Positions 7,365 to 13,516 of a stretch of DNA of 13,516 nucleotides are shown piece after piece (the first letter of the stretch is position 1; every line of letters starts with the position of its first letter). A program made the position numbers and the translations under genes. The stretch comes from Bacteroidota bacterium (lineage in GTDB: Bacteria; Bacteroidota; Bacteroidia; Bacteroidales; JAAUTT01). Below the pieces are notes generated by a model. That model ran no database searches and was not told where the DNA came from. It was given only the letters and a program-made list of their open reading frames with translations. The stretch covers positions 1 to 13,516 of the forward strand of contig JAEYWD010000050.1 in assembly GCA_023429135.1 (NCBI GenBank), read 5' to 3'.

Positions 7365-7814
7365 ATGAACTTAAGTACACTAACACCAGCTCCCGGCTCG
7401 GTTAAACATCAGGGAAAAAGATTAGGACGCGGCCAAGGCAGTGGAAAAGGCGGTACCTCCACAAAAGGTCATAAAGGTCAGAAGGCTATTTCCGGATATT
7501 CCAAGAAAATTGGTTTTGAAGGTGGTCAGATGCCAATTCAACGTCGTTTACCTAAATTTGGGTTTAAAAATCATTTCAGAGTTGAATATAAAGCTATTAA
7601 CTTGTCAACCCTCGAAGACTTTGTTAAAAAGACCGGTGTTACAACCATCGATGAACAAGTGCTTGTTGATGCAGGTTTAGCTCCAAAACATACCCCGGTT
7701 AAAATACTGGGAAATGGCGAATTAACTCAGAAAATTGATATCAAAGCACATGCTTTTTCAGGAAAAGCAAAAAGTGCTATTGAAGCCCTCAACGGAACCG
7801 CTGTTAAAATATAA
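7365..7814 (+). CDS. rplO: 50S ribosomal protein L15
   Basis: This 149-residue L15 has the long Gly/Lys-rich, rRNA-threading N-terminus (GKRLGRGQGSGKGGTSTKGH, 17-36), then GFEGGQMPIQRRLPKFGFKN (50-69). The C-terminal signature includes KILGNGELTQKIDIKAHAFS (113-132). L15 is a late 50S assembly protein located between domains of 23S rRNA. AAAGGA at 7352-7357 lies 7 bases before the ATG and is a reasonable Shine-Dalgarno. secY follows after 4 bases, which suggests tight coupling. Confidence 0.98.
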   Translation: MNLSTLTPAPGSVKHQGKRLGRGQGSGKGGTSTKGHKGQKAISGYSKKIGFEGGQMPIQRRLPKFGFKNHFRVEYKAINLSTLEDFVKKTGVTTIDEQVLVDAGLAPKHTPVKILGNGELTQKIDIKAHAFSGKAKSAIEALNGTAVKI

Positions 7815-7818
7815 TTGA

Positions 7819-9168
7819 ATGAGATCTTTTATAAATACCATTCGGAATATCATCAAAATCGAGGAACTATGGACAAGGATTCTTTATACCTTGTTTATCA
7901 TAGTGATTTATCGGTTGGGATCTTTTATTACCTTACCCGGTATAGATCCTACACACATTGTTGATTCCGACCTGCAAGACCAAACTAAAGAAGGTGTATT
8001 AGGATTATTGGATATGTTTTCAGGAGGTGCGTTCTCTAACGCTTCAGTTTTTGCTCTTGGAATCATGCCCTATATTTCTGCGTCTATCGTGGTTCAGTTA
8101 TTAGGTATAGCTGTTCCTTTTTTCCAGAGATTACAACGCGAGGGAGAAAGCGGACGTCGGAAAATGAATCAGATTACCCGTTATTTAACAGTGGGTATCC
8201 TTTTAATTCAGGCTCCAAGTTATGTAGCCAATTTATACGCACAAATTCGTCCTGAAGCTTTCCTCATCCAAAATCGTACATTGTTTACCGCCATTGCCAT
8301 GATAACATTGACAGGTGGTACCATGTTTGTAATGTGGTTGGGTGAAAAAATAACCGATAAAGGTATCGGAAACGGTATTTCACTGATCATTATGATCGGG
8401 ATCATTGCGCGTCTTCCTTTTGCTGCTACAGCAGAGTTTGCTGCACGCCTTGAAAGTATGGGTGGTGGTATGGTTGCCTTCCTGATTGAAATTATCTTCC
8501 TGTTCCTTGTATTTGTAGTCTCTATCTTATTAGTTCAGGGAACACGAAAAATCCCTGTTCAATATGCTAAGAGAATTGTTGGAAATAAACAATATGGCGG
8601 AGTTCGTCAATACATCCCGTTAAAGGTTAATGCTGCCGGTGTTATGCCAATCATTTTTGCTCAGGCAATTATGTTTATCCCGGTAACTCTTGTTGGATTC
8701 GCCAGTACTGAATCGTTAAGCGGAATTGCTTTAGCTTTTGCCGATTTTAACGGATTCTGGTATAACCTTACTTTTGCATTCTTAATCGTTATTTTTACAT
8801 ACTTCTACACTGCCATTACTATTAATCCTACTCAGATGGCAGAAGATATGAAGAAAAACGGAGGGTTTATACCTGGTGTTAAACCTGGAAGAAAAACTGT
8901 TGAGTATCTGGATGGAATTATGTCGAAAATAACTTTACCTGGATCGTTGTTCCTTGCATTTGTTGCTATCTTACCCGCACTGGCACGTCATGGCGGAGTA
9001 GGAACTCAATTTGCACAGTTCTACGGCGGTACATCTCTCCTTATTTTGGTGGGTGTTGTACTTGATACATTACAGCAGATAGAAAGTCACTTATTAATGC
9101 GTCATTACGATGGGTTAATGAAATCAGGACGCATAAAAGGTCGCTCAGGCACAACTGCTTCGGTATAA
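7819..9168 (+). CDS. secY: Protein translocase channel subunit SecY
   Basis: This 449-residue polytopic membrane protein has the hydrophobic pattern of the ten-helix SecY channel. Conserved blocks include YRLGSFITLPGID (31-43), GIMPYISASIVVQLL (81-95), WLGEKITDKGIGNGISLII (173-191), GTRKIPVQYAKR (241-252, cytosolic loop) and IPLKVNAAGVMPIIFA (266-281). SecY forms the protein-conducting pore in the inner membrane with SecE and SecG and receives substrates from SecA or the ribosome. The stretch between helices 1 and 2 (about residues 40-72) serves as the periplasmic plug region. It sits 4 bases after rplO, as in most spc clusters, but is followed by map with no adk between. Confidence 0.98.
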   Translation: MRSFINTIRNIIKIEELWTRILYTLFIIVIYRLGSFITLPGIDPTHIVDSDLQDQTKEGVLGLLDMFSGGAFSNASVFALGIMPYISASIVVQLLGIAVPFFQRLQREGESGRRKMNQITRYLTVGILLIQAPSYVANLYAQIRPEAFLIQNRTLFTAIAMITLTGGTMFVMWLGEKITDKGIGNGISLIIMIGIIARLPFAATAEFAARLESMGGGMVAFLIEIIFLFLVFVVSILLVQGTRKIPVQYAKRIVGNKQYGGVRQYIPLKVNAAGVMPIIFAQAIMFIPVTLVGFASTESLSGIALAFADFNGFWYNLTFAFLIVIFTYFYTAITINPTQMAEDMKKNGGFIPGVKPGRKTVEYLDGIMSKITLPGSLFLAFVAILPALARHGGVGTQFAQFYGGTSLLILVGVVLDTLQQIESHLLMRHYDGLMKSGRIKGRSGTTASV

Positions 9169-9191
9169 GTGTAGAGAATATAAGTTCTTTG

Positions 9192-9968
9192 ATGATAATA
9201 ATAAAGACTGATCAGGAAGTTGATTTAATGAGGCAAAGCAATCAGTTAGTGCTGGATACGCTGGCTGAAATTGCGGGAATAATCAAACCCGGAGTTACAA
9301 CTGCTCTCTTGGACCAAATTGCTGAAAAGTTTATAAGAAGTAAGGGAGGAATTCCCGGTTTTCTTGGATACAATGGTTATCCCAAGACCCTGTGTACATC
9401 TGTTAATGCTCAGGTTGTACATGGCATTCCATCCGATTATATTCTGAAGGAGGGTGATATTGTGTCAGTTGATTGTGGTGCGATATTAAATGGCTTTTAT
9501 GGCGATAGTGCATATACGTTTGCTGTTGGAACTGTTGAACCACAGTTTTTACGACTAATGCAGGTTACCAAGGATTGTTTGTTTAAAGGAGCACAACAGG
9601 CCATAGAAGAAAACAGAATCGGAGATATTGGAAATGCTGTTCAGGCATATGCCGAATTAAACGGCTTCTCTGTTGTTAGAGAAATGGTTGGACATGGTTT
9701 AGGGAAGAAACTTCATGAGGAACCTGAAGTGCCAAATTATGGAAAAAAAGGTTCGGGCGTAAAATTAAAGCGAAATATGGTACTTTGTATTGAACCAATG
9801 ATTAATTTTGGAGCCCGAAATATTATACAGGAAAAAGATGGCTGGACTATCCGGACCAATGACAGAAAACCTTCCGCTCACTATGAGTTACCGGTGGTTG
9901 TCGGCGAACAAAATCCTGTGATACTAGGTTCTTTTGATAAAATAGAAGAGATTTTGAATACTAAATAA
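9192..9968 (+). CDS. map: Methionine aminopeptidase, type I
   Basis: This 258-residue enzyme removes the initiator Met from new proteins in the cytosol. Counting from ATG 9192, the five metal ligands are visible: Asp94 (VSVDCG), Asp105 (GFYGDSAYTF), His168 (GHGLGKKLHE), Glu201 (CIEPMINFG) and Glu232 (AHYELP). His77 (VVHGIP) and His175 also match known active-site histidines. The family's short type I form lacks an N-terminal zinc domain, as here. A TTG at 9189 precedes the ATG directly; I chose the ATG because it gives the usual 'MI.IKT..EI..MR' start. The residues after Glu232 (LPVVVGEQNP) differ from the usual EHTV pattern. The gene lies 23 bases after secY and 3 before infA. Confidence 0.95.
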   Translation: MIIIKTDQEVDLMRQSNQLVLDTLAEIAGIIKPGVTTALLDQIAEKFIRSKGGIPGFLGYNGYPKTLCTSVNAQVVHGIPSDYILKEGDIVSVDCGAILNGFYGDSAYTFAVGTVEPQFLRLMQVTKDCLFKGAQQAIEENRIGDIGNAVQAYAELNGFSVVREMVGHGLGKKLHEEPEVPNYGKKGSGVKLKRNMVLCIEPMINFGARNIIQEKDGWTIRTNDRKPSAHYELPVVVGEQNPVILGSFDKIEEILNTK

Positions 9969-9971
9969 TAT

Positions 9972-10190
9972 ATGTCAAAGCAATCTTCCATCGAGCAGGA
10001 TGGTACAATAATAGAAGCATTATCAAATGCAATGTTTCGTGTAGAACTGGAAAACGGGCATGTTATCACAGCTCATATTTCAGGGAAAATGAGAATGCAT
10101 TATATTAAGATTTTACCCGGCGATAAAGTAAGAGTTGAAATGTCGCCATACGATTTAACAAAAGGAAGAATATCATTTAGGTACAAATAA
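9972..10190 (+). CDS. infA: Translation initiation factor IF-1
   Basis: This 72-residue protein is a single S1/OB-fold domain, the normal IF-1 length. It reads SKQSSIEQDGTIIEALSNAM, then FRVELENGHVITAHISGKMR (22-41) and ILPGDKVRVEMSPYDLTKGR (47-66), ending ISFRYK. These blocks are diagnostic of IF-1. IF-1 binds the 30S A site during initiation and helps IF-2 and IF-3 select the start codon. It starts 3 bases after the map stop, so the pair is probably translationally coupled, and rpmJ follows after 11 bases. Confidence 0.98.
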   Translation: MSKQSSIEQDGTIIEALSNAMFRVELENGHVITAHISGKMRMHYIKILPGDKVRVEMSPYDLTKGRISFRYK

Positions 10191-10201
10191 AATTTATAAC
10201 A

Positions 10202-10318
10202 ATGAAAGTTCGTGCTTCGATTAAAAAGCGCTCAGAGGATTGTAAGATCGTCCGCAGAAAAGGTCGGTTATATGTGATTAATAAAAAGAATCCTAAGTTT
10301 AAACAGCGTCAAGGCTAA
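10202..10318 (+). CDS. rpmJ: 50S ribosomal protein L36, zinc-free type
   Basis: This very small gene encodes 38 residues from ATG 10202 to TAA 10316-10318. It starts MKVRASIKKRSEDCKIVRRK and ends with KNPKFKQRQG, the family's conserved end. In zinc-binding L36, three Cys and one His form the site (CxxC, a later Cys, and PKHKQRQG). Here only Cys14 remains: the first Cys is Ser11, the third is replaced within VINKKNP, and the His is Phe33. This is therefore a C-minus L36. L36 stabilises the 23S rRNA near the factor-binding region. The infA-rpmJ-rpsM order is standard. Confidence 0.97.
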   Translation: MKVRASIKKRSEDCKIVRRKGRLYVINKKNPKFKQRQG

Positions 10319-10338
10319 TTTAACAATACTAATATTAT

Positions 10339-10716
10339 ATGGCAAGAATTGCTGGTGTTGATTTACCAAAAAACAAACGTGGAGAAGTAGGGCTGACTTA
10401 TATTTTTGGAGTTGGTCGTAGTTCTGCCCAGAGAATATTAAAAGAAGCAGGTGTTGATAAAGATATCAAGGTAAGCGAGTGGAACGACGAACAACTTGGT
10501 AAAATACGTGCTATATTGAATGCTGAATTCAAAGTTGAAGGAGAATTACGCTCCCAGGTACAGATGAATATTAAGCGTTTGATGGATATCGGATGCTACA
10601 GAGGTATCCGTCATCGTGCTGGTCTTCCTGTAAGAGGGCAGAAAACAAAGAATAACGCCCGTACCCGTAAAGGAAAGAAGAAAACAATTGCAAACAAAAA
10701 GAAAGCGACTAAATAA
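10339..10716 (+). CDS. rpsM: 30S ribosomal protein S13
   Basis: This 125-residue S13 begins MARIAGVDLPKNKRGEVGLT. The helix-two-turn-helix region around GVGRSSAQRILKEAGVD (24-40) is present, as is the signature DIGCYRGIRHRAGLPVRGQK (83-102) followed by TKNNARTRKGKKK. The Lys-rich tail reaches the P-site tRNA. S13 forms bridges to L5 and L2-side elements and controls subunit movement. It opens the alpha-type block, 20 bases after rpmJ, and rpsK follows after 13 bases. Confidence 0.98.
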   Translation: MARIAGVDLPKNKRGEVGLTYIFGVGRSSAQRILKEAGVDKDIKVSEWNDEQLGKIRAILNAEFKVEGELRSQVQMNIKRLMDIGCYRGIRHRAGLPVRGQKTKNNARTRKGKKKTIANKKKATK

Positions 10717-10729
10717 CAGTTGAGTAAAG

Positions 10730-11119
10730 ATGGCAAAAAAAGCAGCAGCAGCTAAGAAAAAAGTTGTAAAAGTTGAGCCTAGTGGCCAGGCACACATTCA
10801 CGCATCATTTAATAATATCATTGTATCCTTAACCAATTCCACAGGTCAGGTTATTTCCTGGTCATCAGCCGGAAAAATGGGTTTTAAAGGATCCAAAAAG
10901 AATACTCCTTATGCAGCTCAAACAGCCGCAGCCGATTGCGCTAAAGTTGCATTCGACTTAGGACTCCGCAAAGTGAAAGTATTTGTGAAAGGCCCGGGTG
11001 CTGGTAGAGAATCCGCAATTCGTACTATCCATAGTACCGGAATTGAAGTAACCGAAATAGTTGACGTTACTCCTATGCCACACAATGGTTGCAGGCCTCC
11101 TAAAAGAAGAAGAGTTTAA
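10730..11119 (+). CDS. rpsK: 30S ribosomal protein S11
   Basis: This 129-residue protein matches S11. Core blocks are AHIHASFNNIIVSLTNSTGQ (21-40), KGPGAGRESAIRTI (87-100) and PMPHNGCRPPKRRRV at the C-terminus. Asn119-Gly120 corresponds to the E. coli S11 position known to form isoaspartate. S11 lies on the 30S platform near the mRNA exit and contacts S7 and S18. The N-terminus is an Ala/Lys-rich stretch (AKKAAAAKKKVVKVEPSG). The gene ends in three tandem in-frame TAA codons (11117-11125), the strongest stop context in the window, ahead of the longest internal gap. Confidence 0.98.
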   Translation: MAKKAAAAKKKVVKVEPSGQAHIHASFNNIIVSLTNSTGQVISWSSAGKMGFKGSKKNTPYAAQTAAADCAKVAFDLGLRKVKVFVKGPGAGRESAIRTIHSTGIEVTEIVDVTPMPHNGCRPPKRRRV

Positions 11120-11128
11120 TAATAAGCA

Positions 11129-11164
11129 TTGAAGTTTACTTCAAATTAAATAAGTCAATTTAAT
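11129..11164 (+). other. Two adjacent inverted repeats in the rpsD leader
   Basis: The 51-base gap between rpsK and rpsD holds two short inverted repeats. The first is TTGAAGT (11129-11135), two bases, then ACTTCAA (11138-11144). As RNA it can form a hairpin of about six pairs closed by a four-base loop. The second is ATTAAAT (11145-11151) and ATTTAAT (11158-11164), a seven-pair all-A/T arm with a six-base loop. There is no U-run after the first, so it is not a standard terminator. The pair could be an mRNA processing or regulatory element, or simply A/T-rich chance. Function is unknown. Confidence 0.4.
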
Positions 11165-11170
11165 AGAGAC

Positions 11171-11779
11171 ATGGCAAGATATACAGGTCCCGAAACAAAA
11201 ATAGCCAGGAAGTTTGGAGAACCAATTTTTGGTGCTGACAAATATTTTGAAAAGAAAAACTTTCCTCCGGGTCAACATGGTTTGGCTAAGAAACGGAAAA
11301 AAGTTTCAGAATATGGTGTTCAGTTGCAGGAAAAGCAAAAGGCTAAATATACATATGGCGTTTTAGAAAAACAATTTGCTAATATTTTCCACAAAGCATC
11401 TCGTTCAAAAGGTGTTACCGGTGAAGTGCTGTTGCAGCTTTTGGAATCCAGATTAGACAATGTTATTTTCCGTTTGGGCGTTGCCCCTTCACGTAAAGCT
11501 GCCCGTCAGCTTGTTAACCACTGCCATATTACTGTAAATGGTCACGTTGTTAACATACCTTCTTATATAGTAAAGAGTGGTGATTTAGTTGGAGTACGTG
11601 AAAAATCAAAATCGATGGAAGTTATCACCAATTCTTTATCCTCGGCTCGCAAATCGAAATATGCCTGGTTAGAATGGGATTCGGAAGAAATGACAGGAAA
11701 ATTCCTGAACATGCCCGAGCGTGCAGATATTCCTGAGAACATTAAGGAACAGTTAATTGTTGAATTGTACTCGAAATAA
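11171..11779 (+). CDS. rpsD: 30S ribosomal protein S4, zinc-free type
   Basis: This 202-residue S4 begins ARYTGPETKIARKFGEPIFG and contains FPPGQHGLAKKRKKVSEYGV (31-50). The S4 RNA-binding domain is at about residues 93-155, with ESRLDNVIFRLGVAPSRKAA (92-111) and RQLVNHCHITVNGHVVNIPS (112-131). The N-terminal zinc-binding cysteines found in some S4 proteins are absent, so it is the C-minus form. S4 nucleates 16S 5' domain folding and lies at the mRNA entry; in E. coli and Bacillus it is also a translational repressor. It follows the longest internal gap (51 bases) and is 14 bases before rpoA. Confidence 0.98.
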   Translation: MARYTGPETKIARKFGEPIFGADKYFEKKNFPPGQHGLAKKRKKVSEYGVQLQEKQKAKYTYGVLEKQFANIFHKASRSKGVTGEVLLQLLESRLDNVIFRLGVAPSRKAARQLVNHCHITVNGHVVNIPSYIVKSGDLVGVREKSKSMEVITNSLSSARKSKYAWLEWDSEEMTGKFLNMPERADIPENIKEQLIVELYSK

Positions 11780-11793
11780 TCAATATTGATAAT

Positions 11794-12786
11794 ATGGCCA
11801 TATTAGCTTTTCAAAAACCTGATAAGGTTATAATGCTCGAATCCGACGACTTCACAGGGAAGTTTGAGTTTCGTCCATTAGAACCTGGGTACGGTATCAC
11901 AGTAGGAAACGCCCTGAGGAGAATTCTACTTTCTTCGCTCGAGGGTTATGCAATCACCTCTATCAAAATTGAAGGTGTTGATCACGAATTTTCTACTATT
12001 ACCGGAGTTATTGAAGATGTAACTGAAATAATTCTCAATCTTAAACAAGTTCGTTTCAAAAAGCAAGTTGAGGACACTGACGGTGAAAAAATCCATATTG
12101 TAATAAGTGGCCAAAACGAGTTTAAAGCCGGAGATATGAACCGTTTCCTTAACGGATTTAAAGTTCTGAATCCAGAACTGGTAATCTGTCACATGGAACC
12201 GGAAGTTAAACTTCAAATGACATTTACTGTTAATAAGGGCCGTGGTTATGTTCCTTCGGAAGAAAACCGCCCGCACGACAGTGAGTTTGGAGTGATCGCT
12301 ATCGATTCAATTCACACTCCTGTTAAGAACGTAAAATACGCTGTTGAAAACTACCGTGTTGAACAGAAGACTGACTATGAAAAACTAGTTATCGACATCA
12401 AAACCGATGGTTCTATTCATCCAAAAGAAGCATTAAAAGAAGCTGCTAAGATTCTTATCTATCACTTCATGCTCTTCTCTGATGAAAAAATCACACTCGA
12501 TTCGGAAGATAAATCAGCTAACGAAGAATTCGACGAAGAAATACTTCATATGCGTCAGTTATTGAAGACCAAACTTGTGGATCTCGATCTGTCAGTTCGT
12601 GCTCTTAACTGCTTAAAAGCTGCCGAAGTTGAAACACTGGGCGACCTCGTGAAATTCAACAAAAACGATCTTCTGAAATTTAGAAATTTTGGTAAGAAAT
12701 CATTGACAGAATTAGATGAACTTCTCGAATCGATGAATCTGATGTTCGGGATGGATATTAGCAAGTACAAATTAGACAAGGATTAG
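11794..12786 (+). CDS. rpoA: DNA-directed RNA polymerase subunit alpha
   Basis: This 330-residue protein has both alpha domains. The N-terminal dimerisation and assembly domain (about 1-230) includes FRPLEPGYGITVGNALRRIL (26-45), RGYVPSEEN (150-158) and HPKEALKEAAKILIYHF (209-225). An acidic linker (about 229-250, with EDKSANEEFDEEI) connects to the C-terminal domain. That domain carries LSVRALNCLKAAEV (266-279), with Arg269, Asn272, Cys273 and Leu274 in the positions of the E. coli DNA-contacting residues, then GKKSLTELDEL (300-310). The alpha dimer scaffolds beta and beta' and binds UP elements and activators. It is the only gene here that ends in TAG, and rplQ starts 4 bases later. Confidence 0.98.
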   Translation: MAILAFQKPDKVIMLESDDFTGKFEFRPLEPGYGITVGNALRRILLSSLEGYAITSIKIEGVDHEFSTITGVIEDVTEIILNLKQVRFKKQVEDTDGEKIHIVISGQNEFKAGDMNRFLNGFKVLNPELVICHMEPEVKLQMTFTVNKGRGYVPSEENRPHDSEFGVIAIDSIHTPVKNVKYAVENYRVEQKTDYEKLVIDIKTDGSIHPKEALKEAAKILIYHFMLFSDEKITLDSEDKSANEEFDEEILHMRQLLKTKLVDLDLSVRALNCLKAAEVETLGDLVKFNKNDLLKFRNFGKKSLTELDELLESMNLMFGMDISKYKLDKD

Positions 12787-12790
12787 AACA

Positions 12791-13339
12791 ATGAGACATT
12801 TAAATAAGATTAACCATCTTGGCAGAACAAGTTCTCATCGTAAGGCATTAATGTCGAATATGGCAGCCGACCTTATTTTGAGAAAAAGAATAACAACAAC
12901 CACTGCTAAAGCAAAAGCTTTACGTATGTATGTTGAACCGCTTATTAATAAATCGAAAGAAAATACAACTCATTCCAGACGTGTTGTTTTCAGTTATTTA
13001 CAGAATAAGTTTGCCGTTAACGAATTATTCAAGGAAGTTTCTGCTAAAATTATTGACCGTCCAGGTGGATATACCAGAATTCTTAAGACTGGCTTCCGTG
13101 AAGGTGATAATGCCGAAATGTGTATTATCGAATTAGTTGACTACAACCTCAATATGCTTTCTGGTGCAGGTGAAGGTAAAGGCAAAGCTGCTGTTAAGAA
13201 GAGCAGAAGAGGTGGCAAGAAGAAAGTTGAAGGTGCTGAAGTGAAAGCTGCCGAACCTAAAAAAGCAAAAGAAGCCGCCCCAAAAGCTGAAGCTGCTCCT
13301 GAAACCCAGGCTCCCGAAAAAGAATCGTCAGAGTCTTAA
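12791..13339 (+). CDS. rplQ: 50S ribosomal protein L17 with low-complexity C-terminal tail
   Basis: The first 120 residues are a complete L17: MRHLNKINHLGRTSSHRKAL, MSNMAADLILRKRITTTTAK, and the end RPGGYTRILKTGFREGDNAE followed by MCIIELVDYN. L17 lies near the exit tunnel on the solvent face of the 50S subunit. The protein then continues for about 60 residues (121-182), roughly 50% longer than the E. coli protein. The tail is first basic (KKSRRGGKKK) and then Ala/Glu/Pro-rich (EAAPKAEAAPETQAPEKE), with no predicted fold by eye. Such tails are known in Bacteroidota L17 to my recollection. It is the last gene of the cluster, followed by a terminator. Confidence 0.97.
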   Translation: MRHLNKINHLGRTSSHRKALMSNMAADLILRKRITTTTAKAKALRMYVEPLINKSKENTTHSRRVVFSYLQNKFAVNELFKEVSAKIIDRPGGYTRILKTGFREGDNAEMCIIELVDYNLNMLSGAGEGKGKAAVKKSRRGGKKKVEGAEVKAAEPKKAKEAAPKAEAAPETQAPEKESSES

Positions 13340-13359
13340 TGTATTGACTATAATATTAT

Positions 13360-13397
13360 AAAAGGGATAAGGGTATTTTTTACCTTATCCCTTTTTA
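13360..13397 (+). terminator. Intrinsic terminator after rplQ
   Basis: A perfect 13-bp inverted repeat pairs AAAAGGGATAAGG (13360-13372) with CCTTATCCCTTTT (13383-13395) around a ten-base loop. The T-run 13392-13396 overlaps the right arm and gives the U-tract expected of a Rho-independent terminator. It starts 20 bases after the rplQ stop and is the only such structure found in the window, so it marks the end of the ribosomal cluster transcript. The mirrored A-run on the left arm could let it act on the other strand too, but no opposing gene is seen here. Confidence 0.9.
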
Positions 13398-13403
13398 TCT
13401 TTC
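13396..13403 (+). promoter_or_regulatory. Possible Bacteroidota-type -7 element for eno
   Basis: TATCTTTC at this site differs in one position from the TAnnTTTG -7 element used by the primary sigma factor in Bacteroidota. It lies 36 bases before the eno ATG, a plausible distance. No clear TTTG -33 element is visible; the expected place falls in the T-rich loop of the rplQ terminator. A chance match in this A/T-rich gap is quite possible. The call rests on position (a new gene after a terminator needs a promoter) more than on sequence. Confidence 0.25.
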
Positions 13404-13439
13404 ATAAAAAACGAATATTAACATTTAATTTAATTGATT

Positions 13440-13516
13440 ATGGGCCAAATAGTAAGTATCCATGCTCGTGAAATTTTAGATTCACGCGGCAACCCTACCA
13501 TTGAGTGCGAAGTTAT
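13440..13516 (+). CDS. eno: Enolase, N-terminal start (3' end outside window)
   Basis: The frame opens with ATG at 13440 and reads MGQIVSIHAREILDSRGNPT, then IECEV, before the window ends after 25 full codons. The 'I..I.AREILDSRGNPTvEvEV' block is the almost invariant N-terminus of enolase, the glycolytic enzyme that converts 2-phosphoglycerate to phosphoenolpyruvate. It follows the rplQ terminator, so it is likely a separate transcription unit. Only the N-terminal domain start can be seen; the catalytic barrel lies downstream. The 100 bases between rplQ and this start form the longest gene-free stretch in the window. Confidence 0.95.
   Translation, partial: MGQIVSIHAREILDSRGNPTIECEV

Noticed and set aside
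9189..9191. TTG as the start of map
   Set aside because: The ATG directly after it fits the family N-terminus, and all other starts in the window are ATG.
13340..13359. TTGAC...TATAAT-like sequence before the terminator as a promoter
   Set aside because: TTGAC (13343-13347) is only a few bases from TATAAT, far short of a 17-base spacer, the sigma-70 consensus is not the one used in Bacteroidota, and any transcript would hit the terminator at once.

Overview
The window is a contiguous, single-strand ribosomal protein supercluster (the S10, spc and alpha clusters fused into one run) from a member of the Bacteroidota, probably class Bacteroidia. The placement rests on four things seen here. secY is followed directly by map, infA and rpmJ with no adk. 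S14, L36 and S4 are all forms without zinc-ligand cysteines. L17 carries a long Lys/Ala/Glu-rich tail. Most start codons sit in A/T-rich leaders with little or no Shine-Dalgarno sequence. Genus-level assignment is not possible from these proteins by eye.

Layout, all on the + strand. Positions 1-183 are the 3' end of rplD (L4). The S10-type block then runs rplW, rplB, rpsS, rplV, rpsC, rplP, rpmC, rpsQ (207-3713). The spc-type block is rplN, rplX, rplE, rpsN, rpsH, rplF, rplR, rpsE, rpmD, rplO, secY (3716-9168). A short bridge of map, infA and rpmJ (9192-10318) leads to the alpha-type block of rpsM, rpsK, rpsD, rpoA and rplQ (10339-13339). A strong intrinsic terminator follows rplQ at about 13360-13397. 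After it comes the start of eno (enolase), cut off by the window edge.

Genes are spaced by 2 to 51 bases inside the cluster, with one 1-base overlap (rplX/rplE). The only clear terminator is after rplQ, so the simplest reading is one long transcript, or overlapping transcripts. No gene-free stretch exceeds about 100 bases. Two small genes are easily missed: rpmD (58 aa) and rpmJ (38 aa). The products act together. Most are structural proteins of the 30S and 50S subunits. SecY forms the membrane channel that accepts nascent chains, Map removes the initiator methionine, IF-1 supports initiation, and RpoA couples the cluster to transcription.

I looked for an undescribed system and did not find one. 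This is a conserved housekeeping locus with intact genes and no mobile element, CRISPR or foreign cargo. The points worth a second look are small: the zinc-free ribosomal protein set, a pair of inverted repeats in the leader of rpsD, a few unusually good Shine-Dalgarno sequences (rplF, rplE, rplO), tandem stop codons, the low-complexity L17 tail, and an atypical C-terminal motif in Map.
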